DNA of 64,000 bases from positions 62,001 through 126,000 of the forward strand of contig NZ_MSDO01000005.1 in NCBI RefSeq assembly GCF_001937195.1, written 5' to 3'. A program made the translations under genes and the position numbers. This DNA comes from Salinicola socius. GTDB taxonomy: Bacteria; Pseudomonadota; Gammaproteobacteria; Pseudomonadales; Halomonadaceae. How positions within the stretch are numbered: the stretch's first letter is position 1; each line of letters opens with the position of its first letter. This document shows, in pieces, positions 32,734 through 38,528 of the stretch. The notes beneath the pieces are model-generated. The model was not told the origin of the DNA. It searched no databases and was given only the letters and a program-made list of their open reading frames with translations.

Positions 32734-33348
32734 TTATGAACCTTGATTCATTTTTCTAGCAATCTTGTCAAGATGAAGCTTTATACTCAAATGCTCTTTC
32801 TCGATTTGCTCGAACTCTTCGTGGTCGGTTTTTTTGAGCTCATTAGCACGTTTCTTACACCACCGCTCAGCTAGCCAAACAAAATTGTTGAAAAACTTGG
32901 GGTTTTTCTTTCGTCTTTCATTTATATAAGGATGAAAATCTCTGTAAATGAAATATACAGTTGAGCCGTGGCAGTTGTATAAAAAATCTTCATCGTAAAC
33001 ATTCTTTTTTATTGCGTTTGCGCACCGCTCCCACTCATTACAAATTACGTTTAGTGCTTTAGCGGTCTCTTCGCCAGAACATTCATCTTTGCCTAGTCTT
33101 TTAAGTTCTTCTAGGTTGCCGCGAACTTCTCTTATCTTATGCCAGCTATCACTGACCTCTTGGTTATGCTTGTAAGTAGCCTGGAAGTCCAGCGAGTTTT
33201 TTTCCCTTGACAGCTCCCGCTGTTTCGCAATTGTTCTAGTGGTGAATATAGCTGCTAGTAAGCCCGTCAATATCGTCGAATAAAATGTAGGGTGCTCAAT
33301 CGCGAGATTGTACATGATCGATTTTAAAGCTTCGTAGAAATCACCCAT
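32734..33348 (-). CDS. Membrane-anchored DUF4760-like protein, prophage cargo
   Basis: From ATG 33348 (GTG 33357 is an alternative) the product has 204 residues: one membrane segment at about 17-36 (FYSTILTGLLAAIFTTRTI), then a charged helical cytoplasmic part (SLDFQATYKHNQEVSDSWHKIREV, NVICNEWERCANAIKK, FIYRDFHPYINE) matching my memory of the DUF4760 pattern. It is strongly AT-rich, unlike the phage body. It lies between gene Q and the attachment site. An intrinsic terminator with a short ORF before it stands directly upstream. A defence or exclusion role is inference. Confidence 0.65.
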   Translation of the reverse strand: MGDFYEALKSIMYNLAIEHPTFYSTILTGLLAAIFTTRTIAKQRELSREKNSLDFQATYKHNQEVSDSWHKIREVRGNLEELKRLGKDECSGEETAKALNVICNEWERCANAIKKNVYDEDFLYNCHGSTVYFIYRDFHPYINERRKKNPKFFNNFVWLAERWCKKRANELKKTDHEEFEQIEKEHLSIKLHLDKIARKMNQGS

Positions 33349-33385
33349 CAGATCCACTCACATACGTGTTGCTTATATTTAGGCA

Positions 33386-33409
33386 TAAAAAAAGGGGCTC
33401 GAAAGCCCC
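33386..33409 (-). terminator. Intrinsic terminator between the 21-codon ORF and the DUF4760-like gene
   Basis: On the minus strand GGGGCT-ttcg-AGCCCC is followed by seven T. It lies 20 bp after the short ORF and about 30-40 bp before the DUF4760-like start. There is little room for a complete promoter after it, so the downstream gene may depend on read-through. The same GGGGC occurs twice in the short ORF and could pair with the 3' arm instead. Confidence 0.85.
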
Positions 33410-33428
33410 TCGAACTGGATTTAGAGAA

Positions 33429-33494
33429 TTAGGACACGCCCCAATCCTCATCGGATACGCCCCAATCTTCATCGAATGCGATCATGTAAGACAT
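33429..33494 (-). CDS. 21-residue ORF with two DEDWGVS repeats, possible leader peptide
   Basis: ATG 33494 has a strong GGAG site (GGAGAAAAGACT before the ATG). The peptide is MSYMIAF followed by DEDWGVS twice and a stop. The repeats are 21-bp tandem copies differing at third positions, which favours translation. It is acidic and without a membrane segment, so not a type I toxin. The ribosome site, the terminator 20 bp later and the structural gene beyond it look like an attenuator leader. The in-frame extension to 33788 lacks a ribosome site. Confidence 0.6.
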   Translation of the reverse strand: MSYMIAFDEDWGVSDEDWGVS

Positions 33495-33632
33495 AGTCTT
33501 TTCTCCAGTTTTGAGGGCATTTCTACGACCAAAAAATCCTAGTCGTTGCGGATAGCTTAGCCGCCTACCCAGTATAGTATTTCCCGGCAAATGTAGGAAC
33601 CACTGCATCGGGTCCCTAATGACGGGTCCGTC

Positions 33633-33662
33633 ACTATAGTGCCTTTTCTTGGGGTGGATCAA
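33633..33662 (-). promoter_or_regulatory. Candidate promoter for the 21-codon ORF transcript
   Basis: On the minus strand TTGATC (33657-33662) and TATAGT (33633-33638) are 18 bases apart, a good sigma-70 match. A second possible pair, TTCCTA / TATACT with 17-bp spacing, lies at 33571-33599. The leader contains the possible hairpins GCGG...CCGC and ACGAC...GTCGT before the short ORF. Confidence 0.45.
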
Positions 33663-34305
33663 GTGCCACATCGCCCGGGAACCGGGTATTCGTTGGTCGA
33701 TTTTGCATAACCTATTGAATTTTTGGGTTTCGTAGACGAGGTCAACTTTCTGACGTAACCCAGTACTCGAGGCCCAGCCTCGCGACATAGTCAGCGCCGC
33801 GCCCGCGCTAGCTGTGCTCTCAATTCAGGGATTCATGGCGCGGTCGGCCCAACGACATGCTCCCGCTACTTCTGATTCAGGCCCTACCCGCTTTACGCAT
33901 TGCCTATTGTGCCTCTCGAAGGCTATGCATGCACACCGATCGCCACCGTACCCCAAGGCGCGCGATCAGCACCCCGCCCCGCCCGCGCGCTAAAGGGGGC
34001 GAAAATTATGCGCTCATGCAGAAGGGTGGAAGCCGCGCCAGCACTGGGCGCGGTGGGGGTTATAAGGAGGCGATCTTTTATGCGGATTTATGCAAAATGG
34101 TGGCTTATCCACACCCGGTAAGCCATCTTGCTCCTGAGAAAACGAGGCCTAGCGCAGATCGACGTGCGACGCGGCCACTTCATTGATCTACTCATGGTGC
34201 ATTGTTGGTACAGTCGGTGTGCCAAAAAGCGACCACCGGCGACTTGTCAGGTTAGCGGTCAAGGACCATGAATACTGATCCCGTCAGCTGTAGCCCGCAT
34301 TTCTC
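33663..34305. other. Non-coding right end of the prophage, candidate cos and arm-type sites
   Basis: No convincing gene is present. ACCCCGCCCCGCCC at 33970-33983 resembles the P2 cos core (minus strand GGGCGGGGCGGGGT versus P2 GGCGAGGCGGGGA) and has the same orientation towards Q; this is a candidate only. Two imperfect direct copies of TTATGCG...ATGCA...GGTGG lie at 34006-34029 and 34078-34103, close to attR, and may be integrase arm or excisionase sites. A perfect AAGGAGG precedes a 13-codon frame at 34080-34121. Confidence 0.4.
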
Positions 34306-34309
34306 GGCA

Positions 34310-34367
34310 TAGTGCACTTGCATTCGTAATGCGTAGGTCGGTGGTTCGAGTCCACTTACCGGCACCA
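34310..34367 (+). repeat. attR: 3' part of tRNA-Thr(CGT)
   Basis: The sequence holds the anticodon arm GCATTCGTAATGCG (anticodon CGT at 34325-34327), variable loop, T arm (GGTTCGAGTCC) and acceptor end ACCGGCACCA of a tRNA-Thr. The expected 5' GCCGGT acceptor strand and a proper D arm are missing; only a degenerate resemblance precedes it. This is the displaced 3' end left when the phage integrates in a tRNA. The intact gene should lie left of base 1, beside the integrase. Confidence 0.8.
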
Positions 34368-34408
34368 GGTTTTCCCTCGTTGTTAATCACTTACGTACAT
34401 CCCCAATA

Positions 34409-34427
34409 CCGCTTTCAGCGGTTTTTT
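34409..34427 (+). terminator. Rho-independent terminator behind the tRNA-Thr remnant
   Basis: CCGCT-TTC-AGCGG followed by six T. It is 42 bp after the CCA end, the expected original terminator of the tRNA-Thr transcript, now separated from the promoter by the prophage. Confidence 0.8.
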
Positions 34428-34538
34428 CGTGTCTGGCCTCTATTTCGTCAACAAAGTGTTGGTATCGGATTTGGCCTCCTGCCAGCCTGCTCTCCTTGAC
34501 CTTGCTTGCGCTCTACTTGGCACCTCGGCTTTCCAGCA

Positions 34539-34740
34539 TTAGACCCAATGCGATGTGTAGCGGATGTCGGTGCTCTCGATATGGTACCCGGCGAACATCC
34601 GCCGGATGTCGGGGTGGTCGTTGAGGCTGATGATCGCCTTGCCCTTGAGCTTATCGATCACCTCTGCCGTCTGCTCGTACTCTTCGATGCCAAATGGAAT
34701 GCCATATCCCTCGGTCTGCCAGTAGGGCGATAAACCGTAG
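34539..34740 (-). pseudogene. Fragment of a D12-class N6-adenine DNA methyltransferase
   Basis: On the minus strand the frame reads PYWQTEGYGIPFGIEEYEQ, then KLKGKAIISLNDHPDIRRMF and ESTDIRY before a TAA at 34539. These match the region after motif DPPY in phage-type adenine methylases. The DPPY itself is damaged (upstream codons fit VY.. in another frame), and no N-terminal part exists. It is a relic of an older element at the same tRNA site. The remaining 110 bp up to the HPP gene show nothing. Confidence 0.75.
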
Positions 34741-34853
34741 CAGCGAGAATCAGGCTGCAGCGTCGCACGCTAAATCCATCGCCAAACGCCATTTGGTGAG
34801 ATCGTCACCCGGTGGCAAGATAGCGCTCCTTTTTTACCGGCTTTGGCACCACG

Positions 34854-35390
34854 ATGGTCAAACGATATCTCGGCAAGATGAAGGGCTCGCCACCGAGCCG
34901 ACCGGCACCGGACTGGCGCGATGCGATCTGGTCCTGGCTGGGGGCGTTTCTGGGTATGGCCGGCGTGGGTTGGCTGAGCTCGCAGTCGCTCCAGGCGCAC
35001 GCATTGTTGATGGTCGGCTCCTTCGGCGCGACCTCGGTGCTGCTCTACGCGGCGCCGGAAAGCCCGCTGGCCCAGCCGCGCAACGTGCTGTTCGGCAATG
35101 TGCTGTCGGCGCTGTGCGGTGTGCTGGTGTGGAAACTGCTGGGCGATAGCTGGATCGCGGCGGCGGTGGCGGTCTCCACCTCCATCCTGCTCATGCAGAT
35201 GACCCATACGCTCCATCCGCCGGGCGGCGCGACGGCGTTGATCGCGGTGATCGGCTCTCAGGAGCTGCACACGCTGGGCTGGTCCTACGCGTTCTTTCCG
35301 GTGGCGACCGGCTGTGTGCTGATGGTGCTGATCGCGGTGCTGATCAACAATCTGGCGCGGCATCGGCGCTACCCGCTGCACTGGTGGTAA
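34854..35390 (+). CDS. HPP-family integral membrane protein
   Basis: The 178-residue protein has four hydrophobic segments (about 31-43, 49-65, 80-110, 140-168) and the family signature HTLHPPGGATALIAV at residues 122-136. Family members are membrane proteins; some have been linked to nitrite transport in chloroplasts, but the bacterial role is not settled. No clear Shine-Dalgarno is seen before ATG 34854; ATG 34878 is an alternative. Confidence 0.88.
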   Translation: MVKRYLGKMKGSPPSRPAPDWRDAIWSWLGAFLGMAGVGWLSSQSLQAHALLMVGSFGATSVLLYAAPESPLAQPRNVLFGNVLSALCGVLVWKLLGDSWIAAAVAVSTSILLMQMTHTLHPPGGATALIAVIGSQELHTLGWSYAFFPVATGCVLMVLIAVLINNLARHRRYPLHWW

Positions 35391-35546
35391 ACCCGCTCTC
35401 TTCACGGGGGCTCACGCTTCTCGCATTCCCGGTATGACACCTTTCAGGCGGCGGCGGGGCGTGGCTCTCTCTACACTCGGGGTTTTCGTCACGATTTCCG
35501 TTCGAGCGGCGGGTCGACACTGGCGGATCGACAAGGCGGGGATGCC

Positions 35547-35882
35547 ATGAAAACCCTCGGATACTGCATGACCGTTGTCTGCGTGATGAACGCAAGCCTG
35601 ATGGGAAGCGTTGCCTGGGGCAGTGGGGCGGACGCGCAAGCGCCGATGAACTGCGCCAATTTCCGCTGCCACTTCGGGGATGTGCCCAAGGCCGCCCCGC
35701 CTCTGATCGCCGCGCCCTTCGTCTCGTTCTATCGGGACGAGGTGGTCAAGCCGATGCGGCCTTATCACGACTGGGAGCCCACGGCACGCAAGTTGCCGAA
35801 TGCTCGCGCTGGCAGGCGAAACGTTGCCGGGCAAGCGGATAAAGCGCGCGGTAATGAAGAGACGTCGTTATCGAAACATTGA
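35547..35882 (+). CDS. Small exported protein of unknown function
   Basis: The 111-residue product starts with a signal-peptide-like segment (MKTLGYCMTVVCVMNASLMGSVAWG), then an APMNCANFRCHFGDVP stretch with two Cys and a basic C-terminus. GGGG lies upstream of the ATG. No family is recognised, and the gene could be a spurious frame in GC-rich DNA. Confidence 0.45.
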   Translation: MKTLGYCMTVVCVMNASLMGSVAWGSGADAQAPMNCANFRCHFGDVPKAAPPLIAAPFVSFYRDEVVKPMRPYHDWEPTARKLPNARAGRRNVAGQADKARGNEETSLSKH

Positions 35883-35944
35883 GGGGCACGCGAGTTGCCC
35901 GACGCTGACACTTTGCGCCACTGATGCTTTTGCAGCGCCGACGC

Positions 35945-36211
35945 TCAGGCGGCGTTGGCGCGATCCTGCCGCAACCGTTCCTTTCTGGAAGGGTGCCTTT
36001 CATCCCGGCTGTTGCTATCTCGACTACTGCTATCCCTGCTGTTTCTATCCCGATTCAGGGCGATCATGGTGTTTTCCAGGTCGGCCGAATAGCACTTGAA
36101 CGCGGTGCAGTTGGCGCAGCGAATCTGCTGTATCTCCTCGGCGCGCACCGGGAGGAAGAACTGGTCGTGATCGCAGATCGAACAGGTGAGATCGAGCGTG
36201 ACGCGAATCAT
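35945..36211 (-). CDS. Small zinc-ribbon-like protein with an Arg/Ser/Asp-rich tail
   Basis: ATG 36211 with AGGGGAT upstream gives 88 residues. The N-terminal half has CSICDHDQFFLPV and IRCANC, two CxxC pairs that could form a zinc ribbon. The tail is low complexity (RNSRDSSSRDSNSRDERH), coded by degenerate 12-15-bp repeats. No function is known. It is divergent from the ectoine hydroxylase gene. Confidence 0.65.
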   Translation of the reverse strand: MIRVTLDLTCSICDHDQFFLPVRAEEIQQIRCANCTAFKCYSADLENTMIALNRDRNSRDSSSRDSNSRDERHPSRKERLRQDRANAA

Positions 36212-36632
36212 GGCGCATCCCCTGAAGGTTGAGGAAGAAACGGCGAGGGCGGGAGAAGCGCATGGCCGCCGCCTGGCGGCCGTAGTGTGGCGTCGCCGTA
36301 TGACCCGATGATGAAAGCGCCATTCGGGATCGGGTCGGCATGAGATTGGGTCTGACGACAATTCGGCATTAATTGATTTACGTTATCGTGGCCGTGATCG
36401 GTGACTGTCACCGTGAACACCCTCTGGAAAGGCGCCGGCGATTCAGACTGTCGGAGTATTGAAATTCCCGAACGCTTTTCTAGGATGAGTATCCCTTTGG
36501 AAGATAACTGAGGATCCTTTGACCCTTTCCTAAGCAAGTTTAGTGCGACGCACTATCGCAAAGCACTATCCCTTTAGTGCATCGCACGTAGGACTGGATC
36601 TGAACCCTGATCACAAACTTGGAGGTGATTGG
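36212..36632 (+). promoter_or_regulatory. Regulatory region of the ectoine hydroxylase gene with TAGTGC dyads
   Basis: The strongest signal is a perfect palindrome TAGTGC-GAC-GCACTA at 36541-36555 and a near copy TAGTGC-ATC-GCACGTA at 36575-36590, with a further GCACTA half-site at 36563-36568 in between. The two dyads are 34 bp apart. Another perfect palindrome, CGGTGAC-T-GTCACCG, lies at 36399-36413, and a GGCCGCC/GGCGGCC hairpin at 36264-36281. No textbook -10/-35 pair is clear, which fits osmotic or stress-type control. Confidence 0.65.
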
Positions 36633-37583
36633 ATGTCAGTACAGACCGCATCCCCCAAAACTCGAGACGCCACGTGGACGAAGCAGGATCGCTATCCGAC
36701 ACGTTTACGCCAGCCGCAGGAAGCGCTCTGGCAGCCGCGTCAAGAGGAGGTCGTCAAGGGCCGCCATCTCGATGGCCCGTTGAGCGACGCTCAGTTGAAC
36801 CGTTTCGAACGCGACGGTTTCCTTTTCGAGCCCAATTTTCTGGGCGAGTCCGAACTCGACGAGTTGCGGAAAGAGCTCGCGATCATGCTCGACCGGGACG
36901 ACTTCCGTGATCGCGACTTCTCGATCACCGAGCCGCAGAGCCACGAGATCCGCTCGCTGTTCGCGATCCACCATCTGTCCCGGCGCTACGATGAACTGGC
37001 GAAAGACGAGCGCCTGATGGGCCGTGCGCGACAGATCGTCGGCGGCGACGTCTACGTGCACCAGTCGCGCATCAACTACAAGCCCGGCTTTCACGGCAAG
37101 GGCTTCAACTGGCACTCGGACTTCGAGACCTGGCACGCCGAAGACGGCATGCCGGAGATGCATGCCGTCAGCGCCTCCATCGTGTTGACGGATAACCATC
37201 ATTTCAACGGCCCGCTGATGCTGATTCCCGGTTCGCACAAGGTGTTCGTGCACTGCCTGGGCGAGACGCCGGACGACAACCACAAGCAGTCGCTGAAGCA
37301 GCAGGAGCTCGGCGTGCCGAGCAACGATGCGCTGCGCGAGTTGATCAAGCAACGCGGCATCGAAGCGCCGACCGGCGCCGCCGGCGGGCTGCTGCTGTTC
37401 GATTGCAACGCGCTGCATGGTTCCAATGCCAACATGTCGCCGGACCCGCGCAGCAATGCGTTCTTCGTCTACAACCGTCGCGACAATGCCTGCGTGCAGC
37501 CTTTCGGCGCCAGAAAGCAGCGTCCGTCGTTCCTGGCGCATCAGCCGGACGAGGTGTGGACACCGCAGCAGGACACGCACTGA
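36633..37583 (+). CDS. ectD: Ectoine 5-hydroxylase (EctD/ThpD)
   Basis: The 316-residue protein is a non-haem Fe(II)/2-oxoglutarate dioxygenase that converts ectoine to 5-hydroxyectoine. The iron ligands are His161 and Asp163 (FNWHSDFETWHAEDGMP, the EctD signature) and His262 (CNALHGSN). The 2-oxoglutarate-binding Arg is likely in DPRSNAFFVYN. ATG 36633 has GGAGG nine bases upstream. It is not next to ectABC, as is usual in Halomonas relatives. Confidence 0.95.
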   Translation: MSVQTASPKTRDATWTKQDRYPTRLRQPQEALWQPRQEEVVKGRHLDGPLSDAQLNRFERDGFLFEPNFLGESELDELRKELAIMLDRDDFRDRDFSITEPQSHEIRSLFAIHHLSRRYDELAKDERLMGRARQIVGGDVYVHQSRINYKPGFHGKGFNWHSDFETWHAEDGMPEMHAVSASIVLTDNHHFNGPLMLIPGSHKVFVHCLGETPDDNHKQSLKQQELGVPSNDALRELIKQRGIEAPTGAAGGLLLFDCNALHGSNANMSPDPRSNAFFVYNRRDNACVQPFGARKQRPSFLAHQPDEVWTPQQDTH

Positions 37584-37684
37584 GCTGGCGCCTGGCGGTG
37601 GTGCCGAGAGTCATTGAACGTCAGTGACTCCCGGCTGGCCGGGCAGATGCCACAAGCCGCCGTTGGAGGTAGACTCGATGAGTT

Positions 37685-37705
37685 GCCGCCAGCGGCGGCT
37701 TTTTT
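37685..37705 (+). terminator. Rho-independent terminator after ectD
   Basis: GCCGCC-AGC-GGCGGC followed by six T, about 100 bp after the stop codon. Confidence 0.85.
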
Positions 37706-37788
37706 GCGTCAAGCGGTTCGATTGTCTTGGAAGCTGGGTTTCCATTTAGAGATTCTCAACGGTCATCGCCATTGCTCTGGAGTTCGAC

Positions 37789-38451
37789 ATGCCTTTCACC
37801 ACCCGATTCATCGACGGTCTCGAGACCGGTCTGCCGCTGGGCAAGATCCTCTGCGTGGGGCGCAACTACGCCGAACACGCCAAGGAGCTCAACAACCCGG
37901 TTCCTCAGTCGCCTATCCTGTTCATCAAGCCATCGACCAGCGCCGTCGAGCTGGAAGACCCGATCGAGCGCCAGTTCGCGCATGGTGAGGTTCATTTCGA
38001 GACGGAACTGGCACTGCTGATCGGCGAGCGCATGAGCGAAGTGAGCGCAGACGAGGCGATGAGCGGCGTGATCGGGGCGGGGCTGGCGCTGGATCTGACG
38101 CTGCGCGACGTGCAATCCCAGCTCAAGGAGAAAGGGCATCCGTGGGAACGGGCCAAGGCCTTCGACGGTGCCTGCCCGATCTCGCGCTTCGTACCGGTGG
38201 AGGGCGATGTCGACTGGAACGCGGTCACCTTCCATCTCGATATCAATGGCAAGCGCCAGCAGAGCGGCCAGACCAGCGATATGCTCTTCGCCATTCCGGC
38301 GCTGCTCGAGGAGATGACCCGCACCTTCACGCTCGAGCCGGGCGACGTGATCCTGACCGGCACGCCGGCGGGTGTCGGCCAGCTGCCACGCGACGCCGTG
38401 CTGGGGCTGTCGCTATCGCTGGGGCTGGATGTCGGTACGCGCACGCGCTAG
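37789..38451 (+). CDS. Fumarylacetoacetate hydrolase family protein
   Basis: The 220-residue protein has the FAH fold motifs: KILCVGRNYAEHAKEL, ILFIKPSTS, VHFETELALLIG (metal-binding Glu pair), AKAFDGACPIS and GDVILTGTPAGVGQL. It resembles YcgM-type acylpyruvase/oxaloacetate tautomerase proteins. Substrate unknown. It stands alone and shares a bidirectional terminator with speA. Confidence 0.9.
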   Translation: MPFTTRFIDGLETGLPLGKILCVGRNYAEHAKELNNPVPQSPILFIKPSTSAVELEDPIERQFAHGEVHFETELALLIGERMSEVSADEAMSGVIGAGLALDLTLRDVQSQLKEKGHPWERAKAFDGACPISRFVPVEGDVDWNAVTFHLDINGKRQQSGQTSDMLFAIPALLEEMTRTFTLEPGDVILTGTPAGVGQLPRDAVLGLSLSLGLDVGTRTR

Positions 38452-38466
38452 GTTCGGCGAAGAGCA

Positions 38467-38495
38467 AAAAAACCGCGACGATGTCGCGGTTTTTT
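38467..38495. terminator. Bidirectional terminator between the FAH gene and speA
   Basis: AACCGCGAC-GAT-GTCGCGGTT with A-run before and T-run after, serving the converging genes. Confidence 0.88.
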
Positions 38496-38528
38496 CGTTT
38501 CGGGGCAAGCCGATGATGTCGCGGCCCA

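Larger units (their letters stand above)
1..34367. mobile_element. P2-type prophage, left end outside the window
   Basis: Nearly all P2 structural genes are present in P2-like operons (FI FII E E' T U D; V W J I H; O N M L X lysis R S; P Q), with a gpA replication endonuclease, an Ogr-type activator, a CI-like repressor and a tyrosine integrase. The right boundary is set by the 3' half of a tRNA-Thr(CGT) gene ending at 34367. The left boundary is not visible because the integrase gene is already truncated at base 1. No structural gene is frameshifted, so the prophage may be inducible (inference). Unlike P2, the early block lies beyond the D end of the late region, and several cargo genes sit between operons. 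Confidence 0.96.

Noticed and set aside
33429-33788. 119-codon frame containing the DEDWGVS repeats
   Set aside because: The only good ribosome site is at the internal ATG 33494. The upstream part overlaps promoter-like and hairpin sequences and shows no coding character.
33495-33840. Retron-like or other reverse-transcriptase-linked RNA gene at the right end
   Set aside because: The structured leader suggested it, but no reverse transcriptase is present in the prophage.
33857-34186. 109-codon rightward frame near attR
   Set aside because: Biased, Arg/Pro-rich composition, no ribosome site, and it crosses the candidate cos and arm repeats.
34270-34367. Intact tRNA-Thr
   Set aside because: The 5' acceptor strand GCCGGT and a proper D arm are missing, so the 3' end cannot pair.
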